Notes: a model not told the origin generated them from the sequence alone. A DNA stretch of 64,000 nucleotides from Selaginella moellendorffii (GCF_000143415.4 NW_003314271.1:599591-663590); one strand, 5' to 3'; positions 13,117 to 24,904 are shown, counted from the stretch's first letter. Program-made: numbers and translations.

Positions 13117-14389
13117 ATGCTGCTGCAGCCCAGGCGATGGCGGCAGCTAATGGATGGGATCGGGCGTGCGGGGCGTCAGGTCGATTCGGCATGCTCTTGG
13201 CGGCAGCCGATCCATGGCGCTGGAGGGCCTGGGCCTCGGATCGAGCCGGCATTCTCTTGCCTGCGCAGGTTTTACGCAATCCTCACCATGGATGACTGCA
13301 TTCCCAAGCCGCGGCCCATCGTGGAGGCCGTTCCCAAGCCCATGGACAGGACGTCGAGGAGGACAGGTCTCATTGCTGTGAAATGCGGCATGACCGCGGT
13401 CTGGGACAAATGGGGGCGGAGGATTCCAATCACTGTGCTATGGGCCGACGATAACCAGGTTGTCCAAGTGAAGACAGTGGATCACGAAGGATTCAACGCT
13501 CTCCAGGTAAGTTTTGTTTTCTCTTGCAAAGCTTTGCTCGACTCTTTAGGCCTATTTGGTTTTTTTTTTTTGTGTGTTTTTCTGGCTTCTTAGGTGGGAT
13601 GTGGCCAGAAGAAGCCCAAGCAGCTGAGCATACCAGAGCTCGGCCATTTCCGATCGAAAGGCGTGCCGATCAAGCGAAAGCTCAAAGAGTTTCAAGTCTC
13701 GGAAGACGCGCTCCTCCCGGTCGGGACCGCACTTACCGTGAGGCATTTTGTTCCTGGCCAGTTCTTGGACGTCACCGGCGTCAGCATAGGAAAAGGATTC
13801 CAGGTTTTTGTTGCTTCTAGTTTGGATCTTGTTTGATGTTACTTTGTTTATGTATCAGGGTCCGATGAAAAGATGGGGTTTTGCTGGAATGCCTGCGTCC
13901 CACGGAGCCTCGCTTTCTCACAGAAGCCATGGAGCCACTGGAGGAAGAAAATCACCAGGCAAAGTAAGCATGACGATGCCATAGAAGTCGATGCTGTTGC
14001 TAAGTTTCTTTCTCTCTTTCAGGTTTTCAAGAATAAAAAGATGGCAGGACAAATGGGAAACCGGAAGGCCACTGTGTTTTGCGTCTGGGTTTACAAAGTG
14101 GAGCCGCAGCGAGATCTTATATGGGTCAAAGGACAGGTACTTACTCACGAGAAAATTTGGTTTCTCTTGTCTTTCTTTCAGTTAGAAATGCGAGCTCTCT
14201 CTACAGGTACCGGGTTGCAAAGGAAATTTTGTCTACATCAGAGACTCTTGGAACAAGCCGCCAGACGTTTCGCTCACTCCTTTTCCGACACATTTCGCTC
14301 CTCCTGACGAAGATCCTGCGACTCTAGAGGCACTGATCGCAGATGTAGGAGCCGAAGATCCTTTCCAAGTTGATGAAGAGAAGAAGTGA
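13117..14389 (+). CDS. RPL3M: Organellar 50S ribosomal protein L3 (uL3), mitochondrial type
   Basis: Bacterial-type uL3, which organises the peptidyl-transferase region of the large subunit. Exons 13117-13506, 13594-13803, 13859-13963, 14023-14136, 14207-14389 are all in phase and give 333 aa. The first 60 residues are rich in Arg and Trp with hardly any acid before MDDC, as in a mitochondrial presequence. Core signatures are [18 protein letters not shown], the exon-3 segment [18 protein letters not shown] (the modified loop near the PTC), and [13 protein letters not shown]. The acidic C-terminal extension is typical of plant mitochondrial L3. Pieces of this gene recur at 17.3-17.7, 19.2-19.6 and 20.3 kb. 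Mitochondrial rather than plastid is inferred from the presequence. Confidence 0.9.
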
Positions 14390-14556
14390 TCATAGCAAAG
14401 TTTTGGAATAATCGGCGTTTCTAACTTATTCCAAATGACGATTCTGGGCTTGACATTTCACCAATTACTGTTTGCTACCAATTTCAAGATACCAAATCTA
14501 GTTTCAAATGAAAACAGGCCACAAAGCTGATATATATATTTGCGAAAGACCTCAAA

Positions 14557-14830
14557 ATGGTTCGTCCTTTCACGGTTGCTCTACTCTTGAGCTCATTTGG
14601 ACCATCACTTGCATACTCTGAGGCTATTGTAGAATGTGATCGAAGTGAAAGTGTATGTAATGATCATTTTTCATATTTCGGATGACCTTAATGATGCACG
14701 GGCTCCTGATTGCAAGATTTGGTCAACTTGTAATGATCTTCACAACCATGATCAAATGGTGAGTGATTTTGCGGAAGCTATCTGTGACATCTGGAAAGAT
14801 TGTTTGCATGATAGAGTAGTATAGAGAGAT
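14557..14830 (+). pseudogene. Decayed paralogue of the small secreted-protein gene
   Basis: A signal peptide (MVRPFTVALLLSSFGPSLA) and the next 20 or so residues match the gene at 19784, but the frame stops at 14683-14685. Later similarity returns in another frame (DFAEAICDIWKDCL near 14765-14810, compare DFEEAIDDIWENCL). It sits directly after the intact L3 gene, as the intact copy sits directly after the broken L3. Confidence 0.65.
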
Positions 14831-16008
14831 AGTTCCACTCCCGGACAACAGTTAAGTTATCTTTACTGTAAATCTGAGAATGGTTAGGTAAGTAAATACT
14901 AAATTAGTAATAATTTTTCTAAGAAAAACTTAAAAGATGGTAAGAGCTTCTCTAAAGGTAGTATTGGAACCATATGTTTTTGTTCCTGACAACTTTTCAA
15001 GGTATTAATTCTATATAATGCCTTCCATGCACCTCTGACCTCAAAGATGTTTATCACTTGGAGCATTTAGGACTTGAAAAAGTTTTTAGTTTTTAAAGTA
15101 TTTTTAAATAACTATGTATGATGTTTTGTTTTGAAGATGATTGGGATGGGAACATTTTGTGATAAAAATGGCAGATGGAGGTGATTCAATATTGCACACA
15201 TAACATTGGAAAATAAATATATAGATCCCTTAGTTTTGGAGGAAGTTCATGGTATCTACTCCCTATAGTAACAATATGACTTTTTAAGATAAGCCAATGC
15301 ATTTATCTTGTGTGAGAAGTAAAGTAACACATTTTAGCTTTCAGTTACAAGATGTTCACACCTCACTTAGGGTGATGAGTTGGAGTATATTGCAATCTAA
15401 CATTATTTTGGCATCAAAAACACATTAGTGGTGGAGCATTCTGTGACAAATTTTGTGCATCACAGAGCATAGCATGTGGCATTAAATTTTGCAGTGGCCT
15501 CATTTTGAAGGCAAACAAAAGCAATGTTAAGTGTTAGTGCTTATGGTTTTGCTTGACATGAATAATTTGAGTAATCAAAAAAAGCTTCATAATTCATTTT
15601 AAAACACATATTAAATTTCATTAAGCCAATGTTGTTTTATCTTATTTTTTCTTTTAGTGAATTCAAGCTTTTTAGTAGAGCTTTTTATATCAAAATTTCA
15701 AAATAATTTGTGTTGAACCTTTCAAAGCTTTATCAGACTATTTTTTGTTGAGAATTATTGAGATTTATTCTTGCACAGTGTCTGAGTTGTATGTTCCATT
15801 TTGCATCGTGAGGGACTGCTGATACTCTATTGTCTGCTTGCGAACTTTAGAAACGGGCTCCATCACCATTTTCATTTATTTAAATTTGTCATCAGAGTGG
15901 TTAATGTGTCATTGTAGAAGCATATTTCGGCTGGAGGCTGGAAAGCTCCATGTACACCCATCTTTTCACAAGCTTTAAGGGCTCTCATCTTCTCCAGAGG
16001 TTCAAGCC
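14831..16008. other. Intergenic, AT-rich, no gene recognised
   Basis: Only short open frames occur here. Nothing else is seen. Confidence 0.5.
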
Positions 16009-16627
16009 ATGGCAAAGCTTGGAGCTCTCATAGTTTTCTTCTCCTTTTTCTTCTTCTTTGCTCTTTCCTTGGCTCGTGAACTCCCTCGAGTTCCTATGCA
16101 ACAATGGCACTGATTTGATCCAAGCATCATCTCTTTTTTGGTTTTGATTGTGTAACATTTGCTTTTTGTTGATTTATAGAATCCCAGTCCAAGCTCAAGG
16201 GCGAGGGCAACTACTTTGTACTGAGAATCTTCTACACTAAAGGTCCCTTAACACTCGAAGGCAAAAAGTCGTGGCTCTACTATGGAAAATGGGTCGATGG
16301 AATTACTGATTTCAATACAGTTGGATCTCCTGATGGCCTCAAGATGACTGCGTGGGGCGAATCTATGCCAGTGGGAGGTCCGCTTCTCCCACCGGTACCC
16401 AGGGCTCCTTTGATATTCACCCGACCGATGGCCGGAAGGTAGTGTATGTCTACTGGTACGTTTCTTATGGCGGAATGGCCGAATGGAAGTATACCGCACG
16501 AGATAGCCGGTTCAAGGTGACGGCCACAAGGATTGGAGAATCTTATCTGGACGTGACTATGGTGATCACATACATTGCCAAGAAGCTATTGCTTGAAACT
16601 TTGTGTTTGAGTAAGAGTTCCTTATGA
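16009..16627 (+). pseudogene. Small secreted protein gene with an apparent frameshift; family unknown
   Basis: Exon 1 (16009-16075) encodes a clear signal peptide (MAKLGALIVFFSFFFFFALS). Splicing to 16180 gives LAQSQSKLKGEGNYFVLRIF and about 70 more residues of a Trp/Tyr-rich domain. This frame then runs into a stop near 16441, while frame +2 stays open across the same point (GSFDIHPTDGRKVVYVYWYV ... ATRIGESYLDVTMVI) to 16627. A one- or two-base change between about 16352 and 16440 would reconcile them. A 32-nt GT-AG stretch (from GTGGGAGG to TACCCAG) would too, but is shorter than the introns seen elsewhere. I do not recognise the family. It may be a recent pseudogene or carry a sequence error. 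Confidence 0.5.
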
Positions 16628-17335
16628 TGTTGACCTTGTCATGTATGGCGCTAAATAATCAGCGAATTTTGGTATTTCTGAGCTTCGCATCTCCCACAGT
16701 TCCATTCCAAGAGTCAATTAAATGGCTTGATTGTGATGGAAGTTAGAAAGTGACTATCGTGATCGCCGTTAGATTTGAAACTATCTCAAAACTCTCATCC
16801 AAGGACAAAACCACCTGCTAAAAACAGGTTGGAAATCAACAACGCCAAGAAGAAGACAATTTATAACTTTGTAAATCAAATGAAGAATGCAATAAGTCCA
16901 GTTTTTAATTAGTGCAATTATCCTAGGCTTGACTGGTTCTTCCATGCTCGCGTTACTAGAGTTTTCACTCCACAGAACGTCTCCTCAACTTAAGATGCTG
17001 AGAGTCAAATAATGTGTTGTCCCACATATAAGTATCTCGCTTGTTTTTCGCTCAGTGTCTATCCATGCCTTGGCGGCTGTAATGTTAATACAGTCCTTTT
17101 TGCAAAACAAGATACAAAAAAATTAATGTGGAGAGCGAGTGATTGATTGTCTCCAAATCCATGGCTGGCGGCGGCACTGTCAAGGATAGGGACGGGGTAG
17201 AGGGGATATGTGATATCTATTTGTGTAATAAGGTTTGGCCAAGTGGAATATGGTTATTGCATGAAACACTTGGTGGAGTGATCATTTTGGCCGAGCTGGG
17301 ATGCGGAGAGGTCTTGGTGTTAAGGGCTCTTCAAC
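16628..17335. other. Intergenic, no gene recognised
   Basis: Short open frames only. Nothing seen. Confidence 0.5.
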
Positions 17336-17339
17336 GTGC

Positions 17340-17660
17340 TGCAAAATGGGAGTCCCGCATCTAAGATTCCGAGACTTGAAACTCTTCAAGCTTTCGCTTA
17401 ATCGTACACGGAAATGGCCGAGCTCTGGCAAGCTGAGCTGCCTGGGCACACCCCACCTAACGAGCCAGGAAAAAAAGAGCAATAGAAAACAAAAGAACAA
17501 ACACATACCTGGGGAGCCTTGAATGTTTCGTGATCCACGGTCTTCACCTGGACAACCTGGTTATCATCGGCCCATAGTACAGTGATTGAAATCCTCCGCC
17601 CCCATTTGTCCCACACCGCGGTACCGGTCATGCCGCATTTCACACCTGTCCTTCTAGCCA
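17340..17660 (-). pseudogene. Fragment of the L3 gene (exon 1 end, intron, exon 2 start)
   Basis: On the minus strand the end of L3 exon 1 is readable ([20 protein letters not shown] to [12 protein letters not shown]), followed by an intron and the first part of exon 2 ([10 protein letters not shown]). There is no start and no later exons. It is inverted relative to the intact L3 gene and abuts a receptor-kinase fragment on the other strand. Confidence 0.75.
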
Positions 17661-17684
17661 TGAGCTTGGGAATGATAGCCATGA

Positions 17685-18560
17685 GTGAGCTTATCGAGGG
17701 AGCAGCTGCCACAACAAGGAAACGTCCACGGACGGGACACCAAGAAGAAACAGGAAGGCTTGCTTGCAAGAAAGCGAAGCCAGAGTCGAACAACGTTGCT
17801 CGACGAAGCTCGTCATCATTCGAATGTGCTCCCAGTCAGAAGGCCGATAAGCTGGCTGGAGATCTCTTGTCTACCGGACAATTCGATTGTCTTCAAGCCG
17901 GAAGAGCTGTCGAGCTGAAGTTCTCGGTCGTAGTAGCCATGGTGCTTCAAATGGACAGCGAGAAGGACTCGCCAAGAACAAAGCAGCGTTCACTCGTGAA
18001 GCTAGAAACTTTGGTTCCATTCAACTTCTAAACATACTCTAGAAGTTTATCTGATCGACTTACATCCATTTCTTCTCCGCAGAAAGAAGTGGTCAAAGAT
18101 TTCCACCACTATCACAGTGAGTGCGCATTGCAGTCGATATACTTTCGTATCTGCACACCACTTCCCCACGGCAACTTGAAAGCCAGCAACGTCCTACTGG
18201 ATGGATCCTCTCTCGTAGCTCGGCTGTCCGGCTACTGCATCCACCGGTTCATGACGGCTGGAACCAACCAGATTCTGCGCTGGAATACCGAGCTCCCGAG
18301 CTTGCACACGCCAGAAAGCCAAAGCCAACTCTCAAGGCGGACATCTGGGGTGATCCTGTGGAGATTGTCACGGGCAAAGGTGCCGGAGGCATCATCTCCA
18401 GAAACTCTGGAGCTGTGGACCGACTGGGTGAAGCTGCTCGTCTCGGAGGGCAGGGGTCCCGAGTGCTACGATCAGGCACTGGTTGGCTACGACAGGGACG
18501 CCACCGCGGGGGATCGACGACCGGCATTCAGTTGCATAGCGGAGCGCTCTTGTCGCTATC
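17685..18560 (+). pseudogene. Inverted, decayed copy of part of the LRR receptor-kinase gene
   Basis: Segments match the kinase half of the minus-strand gene at 20704-24116: [25 protein letters not shown], then further pieces in shifting frames, the remnant of the second intron with its acceptor (near 18060-18085), PHGNLKASNVLLDGSSLVARL, and VSEGRGPECYDQALVGYDRD. Frames shift repeatedly, with internal gaps. LRRs and the membrane helix are absent, so it cannot work as a receptor. Confidence 0.8.
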
Positions 18561-18900
18561 ACTTACGTTTTCTTTCAGCTTGAGATACTGTGGCATCTGT
18601 GCTTCACTCTTCTGATTTTTATTTCTTCTTCTTTTTGTTTGTTTTTTCGTTTGCAGCTGTTGAAGCTTATAGAATGGTGAACACATTGGACAGATGCAAG
18701 GAAACGATGACACTGTTGCCTGGTAGAATATCAATGCTATTTTCAACTCTTTTCATTTATAGAACCTGACGCAGCTGGATACCAAACTTTATTGATTTTT
18801 GAGGTGGGGATCAAACCACGTATCTTCCGACATCGAAGGAAAGTTCCCTTGCCTGACTGACTACCTGGTGCCATATCTTGGGTGAGCATAAGTTTTTCTT
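18561..18900. other. Spacer, no gene recognised
   Basis: T-rich DNA between the kinase fragment and the second L3 block. Nothing seen. Confidence 0.4.
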
Positions 18901-18904
18901 TTCC

Positions 18905-19625
18905 TTCCAGCTTCTTACTAGTGGACGAGTTTCAGGAGACAATTCAAGCTCTTGCAAGCGCTTTCTACGAGCCAACACCACGACCAGCAGATTTATTCCT
19001 AGAAAGGAGCTGCTGGAATCGAAAACTTTGGCTTTTGGTCGACATTCGCCTCTGTTGATCGTGAGAATCCACAATTTTGTCACAAAATAGAAATATAATA
19101 ATAATATTTCAAGTCATGAGGACCCACGAATCATGAATCAGGAATTGGATTCCAGGTTCCACTTTAGTTTTTATTTCTGGATTGCCTGACGCTACTCTGT
19201 GATGCAACAGGGTCCGATGAAAATATCGGTTTTGCTGGAATTCTCCGGAGCTTCGATTCTCAGGAGGCAGAAGTTTTTTATTTTTTTGTTTCATAAAAAA
19301 ATGGCAAAACAAATAAGAAACCGGTTTACGAAGTAGAGCCGCAGCGAGATCTTACATGGAGGTACTCACTTCACTACGTCTTCCAGTGATAAACCCGGTA
19401 TCTCCAGGTTGCAAAGTTGTGTCCATCAGAGACTCCTGGAACAAGCCGCCAGACGTTTAGCTCACTCCTTTTCCGACACATTCGCTCTTCCTGACGAAGA
19501 TCCTGCGACTCTCGAGGCGTTGACCGCAGATGTAGATCCGAAGACCCTTTCCCAGCCCACGAAGAGACGAGAAATGATCAGAGCACAACCAAAGTTTGGA
19601 ACAGTCGGCCCTTTTAACTTCTTGT
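18905..19625 (+). pseudogene. Second copy of the L3 block, L3 decayed
   Basis: Upstream L3 DNA (18908-19075) is followed by remnants of exon 3 (ggtccgatgaaaa, 19211), exon 4 (near 19297-19360) and exon 5 (about 19405-19600, [10 protein letters not shown] readable). Exons 1 and 2 are absent, stops occur and splice sites are lost. It is in the same orientation as the intact L3. Confidence 0.75.
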
Positions 19626-19783
19626 GAAACGAAGTCTTGACGATTCTTCCACGGGGGGCTTTACATTTCAAGCTTTGGAGGAAAGACCGATCACTCCTCG
19701 ATTTATTGCTCGACTTTTCAACACAGCAAAGTTGACAAAAGTGATATATATCTTTGAAATCTTCTCTTCGCAAATGTATAGAG

Positions 19784-20215
19784 ATGTTCTTTATTTTTTT
19801 TATTGCTTTGATCTTCAGCTCATTTGATTCATCGCTGGCATACTCGAGTTTGGTGATGCAGGAGTGCGATCCACAACCAAGAGTATACATCCACAACGAG
19901 GATTTCTGCTCTTGCTATTACGAGGTTTCGGACATCTTTCTTGAGCATCAGATACCTGGAGTTTACGCCCACAGACGGGGTCCGTTACTGATGGTCCTCA
20001 CTGTCTCTAGATTCCATGCTGGAACGGAGAGGGATTTTGAGGAAGCTATCGATGATATCTGGGAGAATTGCTTGGAGTTGGGGTATGCCAGCAGTAAGAT
20101 AACGCTGATGGATGGTTCCATGCGCCTCTCTGTGGTGTTTCGTCGAGATGAACTGTTAAATGTTGAGCCGACCACAAAACAATTTAGTTATCCTTATTGC
20201 CGTCAGTTTCACTGA
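19784..20215 (+). CDS. Small secreted protein of unknown function (143 aa)
   Basis: Single-exon frame beginning with a hydrophobic signal peptide (MFFIFFIALIFSSFDSSLA), then about 120 residues with Cys in CDPQ, FCSCYYE, ENCLELG and PYCRQF. No known family is recognised. The frame extends upstream without a Met, so 19784 is chosen; it places the signal peptide at the start. At least three decayed relatives lie nearby (12.4, 14.56 and 20.55 kb), so this is a local family. It follows the broken L3 copy. Apoplastic or vacuolar location is inferred from the signal peptide only. Confidence 0.55.
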   Translation: MFFIFFIALIFSSFDSSLAYSSLVMQECDPQPRVYIHNEDFCSCYYEVSDIFLEHQIPGVYAHRRGPLLMVLTVSRFHAGTERDFEEAIDDIWENCLELGYASSKITLMDGSMRLSVVFRRDELLNVEPTTKQFSYPYCRQFH

Positions 20216-20282
20216 TTGTTTGAGCTGTGACAACGAATTTGCGGTAAAAAGTTATCTAGAATTAATTACGATGCAACTTGTG

Positions 20283-20600
20283 ATGACAGATGGGGTTAAT
20301 GCTTGCGTCTCACGGAGCCTCGCTTTCTCACACAAGCCACAGAGACTAAATCTCCAGCCAAAGTAATGCCATAATATTTGATACTGTTGCAAAGTTTCTA
20401 TATATTTCAAAAGCTTTCAACAAGCTAAAATGTTGTGGGAGTTTAGAAATGTCAATATGTGGGCGATCTCTCAAATGTTTTTTTCTTGTTGGATCTCATT
20501 TTTCTCATTTAGATCTTCATTCTACAGGACCTCTCAGTTTTCCAATGGTTCGATTATTATTCTTCTCATTTAGATGTTCACTTGCATGCTCTAGTGTTCA
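20283..20600 (+). repeat. Further fragments of L3 exon 3 and of the secreted-protein gene
   Basis: The string cacggagcctcgctttctca (near 20310) is from L3 exon 3. Around 20545-20595, atggttcgattattattc and the following bases resemble the signal-peptide exon at 14557. A third, much decayed copy of the block. Confidence 0.5.
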
Positions 20601-20703
20601 CTTTCTTCCTCACATAATAAACACATAACAAGATTTTATTATGTGCATCAAATAATGAGCATGGCAAATCTATAAAAATCTTACAACTAGAAAAAGCGTC
20701 CTG

Positions 20704-23700
20704 TTAGTTTTTCTCTGGACAAGCAGCACGCAAATCTTCCTGGACCACTTTGATACTCGGCCTCTCCGAGCGCTCCAAAATGCAACTTAGCGCCAGAGCC
20801 AAAACATCGTCGATCCCCTGCGGTGGCTCTTGATCCCTGTCATAGCCAACCAGTGCCTGATCGTAGCACTCCGGACCCCTGCCTTCCGAGACGAGCAGCT
20901 TCACCCAGTCCGTGAGGTCCACAGCTCCAGAGTTTCCAGAGATGATGTCTCCGGCACCTTTGCCCGTGACAATCTCCATCAGGATCACACCGAAGGCGTA
21001 TATGTCCGCTTTGAGAGTTGGCTTTGGCTTCCTGGCGTGTGCAAGCTCGGGAGCGCGGTATCCCAGCGCTCCCGCGTTGAGAATCTGGTTGGCTGTTCCA
21101 GCGGGTGTCATGAGCCGGTGAATGCTGTAGTCAGACAGCCGCGCTACGAGAGAAGATCCATCCAGTAGGACGTTGCTAGCTTTCAAGTTGCCGTGAGGGA
21201 GCTTGTGCTTGGTGTGCAGATACGAAAGTCCGCGCGTAATATCGACTGCAATGCGCACTCGCTGTGACCATTCTAGTGGTGGAAATCTTCGACCACTTCT
21301 TTCTGCGTAGAAGAAATGGATAGGTAAGGAAATGCGTAGAAAGGGAAAGGCGGAACTTTTACCAGTAAGTCGATCAGATAAACTTCCAAAGCTGAGGTAG
21401 TCCGATATGACGAGCTTCTCGTGTTCTCTCGGCCCCCAGTAATAGCCTCGGAGAGGAAGTATGTTTGGATGTTGAATGGAACCAAACTTTCTAGCTTCAC
21501 GAGTGAATGCTGCTTTGTTCTTGGCAAGTCCTTCTCGCAGCCACTTGACTGCCAGCATGTGTCCATTTTCGAGCGTTGCCTTGTACGAAGTACCATGGCT
21601 ACTGCGACCGAGAACTTCAGCAGGCGCGCTCGACAGCTCTTCCGGCGTGAAGACAATCGAACTGTCAAGTAGAAAGAGATCTCCAGCCAGCTTATCGGGA
21701 GAACGGGCCTTCTGACTGGGAGCACGTTCGAGTGATGACGGACCTTCGTCGAGCAGCGTTGTTCGACTCTTGCTTCGCTTTCTTGTGAGCAAGCCTTCCT
21801 GTTTCTTCTTGGTGTCCCGTCCGTCACCTTGCTCCGGAGAGCCAGGGACGTTTCCTTGTTGAGGTAGAAGCTGCTCCCTCGATAAGCTCACTGAAGCACC
21901 AGCTTTAGCCGCAGATGGAGGCCCGAACTCCAACCGGTGAGGACTTTTTACCACGTCACGTTCATCCGAAGAATTTTTGTCAGCTGCTTGCAATCTGGAG
22001 TAGACGAACAGAGCGATCGCAATGATGATGACTGTTGCTGCTACACACCCCCCAATCAAGCCGGCCTTCACTGCGGATGATAATCCTTTGCCCCGCCTGG
22101 ACCGCAAGGACGGGATTCCAGCCCCGCTGCTTCCAGGTACTACAAGTCCGGCATTGCCCGGGAAAAAAGACGACAGTGGAAATCTTGATAGCAAGTTTGC
22201 TGGTATATGTCCCGACAAGTCGTTGTTTGTCAGGTTCAATGTCTGTAATGAAGATGGAAGCTGTGCTGGAATCCGGCCACGAAGATGGTTAGATGAAAGA
22301 TCCAAATTCTCCAAGTACCTCAACCGTGAGAGCTGACTGGGAATGCCTCCAGTGAAGTCGTTTCCTCCCAGGTTAAGGACGACTAGTCCCGAAAGAGAAG
22401 CAATTTCTTGGGGGATGGAACCATTGAGACTGTTGAAAGATAAGTCAAGGACTTGTAACGGGGAGAACAAAACCGCTGGGGGAGTGGAAGAGATGGAGGT
22501 GGGCGACAAGAGCTCACCGGGGATGGCGGAAGAGGAAAGGAAGCTCACGACTGGAATCCCACCCACGAGATTATTGTTTGCGACTCTGAAAATGGTTAGA
22601 GACGGGGAATGAAAAAAATCACCAGGGATTTCACCATCGAGATTGTTGGAGCTGAGGTCTAACGCGGTCAGTTTGCGGAGGGATGCGAGAGTACCGGGAA
22701 TAGGACCAGACAAGGCGTTGTGAGATACGTTGAGGTACATTAGTCGGAGGAGGTGTGCTGTTTCGTTGGAGAGAACGCCGTCAAAAGAGTTGCCGCTGAG
22801 GTCGAGAACCTGTAAGCTGTCCCTCCAGTCTTTGATCACGTCCAAGTTCCCGGAAAAATTATTGTTGCTGAAGTCTACTATGGCGCAGCTTCCCAGTCTT
22901 ATCGGCAAAGTACCCGAGAGGTTATTCGACGCTAGCCTTAAGATCGATAGACTGGTGGCTGCCACCATTCCAATAGTACCTGCAAGAAAGAGAAGAGTGA
23001 GAAATATAAACGACAGAAGAGAAGCAAACAACGTAAACACTTACCGGAAAGATTGTTGAAGCTGATGTCAAGCTCCTCCAGCACAGATTCCGTGGCGAGA
23101 AGCGCCGGAGGTACATATCCCACGAAGGAATTGTTCTGGAGTCTCAAGACACGTAGCGAGAAGACAAACGAAAACGACGGAAGCTTCCCCGACAACAAGT
23201 TGCTGCTCACGTCCAGGATTTGCAGCTCGCTCGCAAACAAGCTCGCCGCGTTCTCGGGAGCCAGCTCGCCAGTAAACCTGTTGGAGCTGAGATTTACCGA
23301 GCTGATGCCTTGCGGGAAAACAAATGGAGCACCCTGCTGCCACGGGAGCAACCCCGAGAGCTCGTTGCAGCTCATGTCGATCACTTCCATGCGGCTGAGA
23401 CCCATGAGCACGGGATCCACCTCTCCGGAGAGCCTGTTCTGGCGAAGATCCAGCCGGTGCAAGCTTTCCAAGCTGCTCATCTCTCTCGGGATCACACCGC
23501 TAAACGCGTTCCACGAGAGGTTGAGCGAGACAAGCTGCCGCAACGAAGTGATCGATGGAGGGATGCCACCCGAGAGCGAATTGCCGCTTAAGTCGAGATC
23601 TCCGAGCCGGACCATGCTCGCAAACATATCCGGGACCGGCCCCTCGAGCTTGTTTGACGAGAGAGAAAAGTTTACCACGCTGCGCAGGCCGGCAAAGGAG

Positions 23701-24116
23701 CTCGGGATGGATCCCACGAACTGGTTGGCCGACAGATCCAAAAACTGGAGAGCATGGAGCTCGCCCAGATCCTCTGGAAGCTTTCCACCCAGAGAATTGT
23801 TGCCGAGAAGCAGCGACGTGAGCCTGGACAGCCTGCCGATCGTTCCAGGAGAGATTTCTCCCTGGAGCTGGAGATCGCCCAGTGCCAAACCAGTGACGCT
23901 GCCATTGGAGCACACTACCCCGTGCCACTGCGAGGGGCAGCCCGACGGATCCACCCTGTTGGCAACCCAGCTGCTCCTGATCAGCCCCCCTGGATCGCCA
24001 GTGACCCCATCCCGAAATTTCAGCAGCGCCGAGGCATCGTCCGCCAAGGAATCCGCCCGCCAGGAGCTCGACAAGACGAGAATTCCCACGACGAGCGCCA
24101 GCATTATCCTTCCCAT
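20704..24116 (-). CDS. LRR receptor-like pseudokinase (At5g10020 type, LRR-RLK III)
   Basis: Plasma-membrane receptor-like protein. Exons 24116-23045, 22979-21363 and 21302-20704 join in phase to 1095 aa. In order: signal peptide (MGRIMLALVVGILVLSSSW), LRR N-cap with the Cys of SGCPSQWHGVVC, about 20 LRRs, a single membrane helix near residues 670-695 (VKAGLIGGCVAATVIIIAIA), a Ser/Lys-rich juxtamembrane segment, and a kinase domain close to Arabidopsis At5g10020 (AEVLGRSSHGTSYKATLENG; HPNILPLRGYYWGPRE). The VAVK-type Lys is present (LAVKWL). The catalytic loop reads HGNLKASN, not HRD, and the DFG position reads SDYSIH, so catalysis is unlikely; it should signal as a scaffold. Part of it is copied, inverted, at 17.7-18.6 kb. 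Confidence 0.93.
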
Positions 24117-24904
24117 CGCCCCGAGCTGCTGCCTTCCAGCCAGATTTTCACCTCATCTTCTCCCAGCTCCAGAAATCATGAGCCCACAACACTGGAGAAA
24201 ATGGGGCCCCTGGGCGCGTGCCGGGGCCCCATCCGCTTGAATCTAGTGCCTGCTCCTCATTGCCGATCGAAGAACACACCCCCAGCTCGGGAATTTCGGC
24301 GGATTCTAAGCCGAATCGCGACCTACATTGCATCCTAGATCCAAGCCAGCTCCACAATCCATACCGGGGAGGAAGAACAGCGGCACCTCCTCGCGCGCCA
24401 CGGCTCCAGCCCTAACCCTGCGGCACCCAGAGCTTCGAAGCCGGGAATATTCGTTGCCACTGTTGGAATATGCTCTGAAAGCGACCAAAGGTTGGAGCGC
24501 ATTTCTTTCTTAACAGCTAGATGGCAACTGAGGATGTTGATGTGCTTATTCTTTTTACGATGCTTTTCTTTCGAGTTCATTCAATGCATCGCATGATAGA
24601 TGGAACGATAGAAATTTGTTTAGATTGGTCGTGCTAGTTTTCTTTGGAAGAATATGACGATCACGATGTTCTTCCTGTTCTTCACTTGGAGGCGTGATGG
24701 CACGGTGCAAATTATATCACGCAGAAGTAGAGATCGATCTATATATAACTTTCGTTTAGATTTCTCTTTCCGTATGTGCTGTAACTGGAGTGGGTGATGA
24801 GTAATTGGTTCCTGTAACGTTTTGAGAGATCTCTCTCCAAAATGCTTTCGCTCGCCAGTAAGTTGCTAAAATGTGCTGAGAGTTTGGAAGAACCTTGCCT
24901 TAGA
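24117..24904. other. 5' region of the receptor gene and 3' flank of the CCCH/RING gene
   Basis: The GC-richer half next to 24116 fits a 5' UTR and promoter. The rest shows nothing recognisable. Confidence 0.5.

Noticed and set aside
23053..24240. 395-codon open frame antisense to the LRR receptor gene
   Set aside because: Mirror of the LRR exon. Leucine-rich repeats give open antisense frames; no family resemblance.
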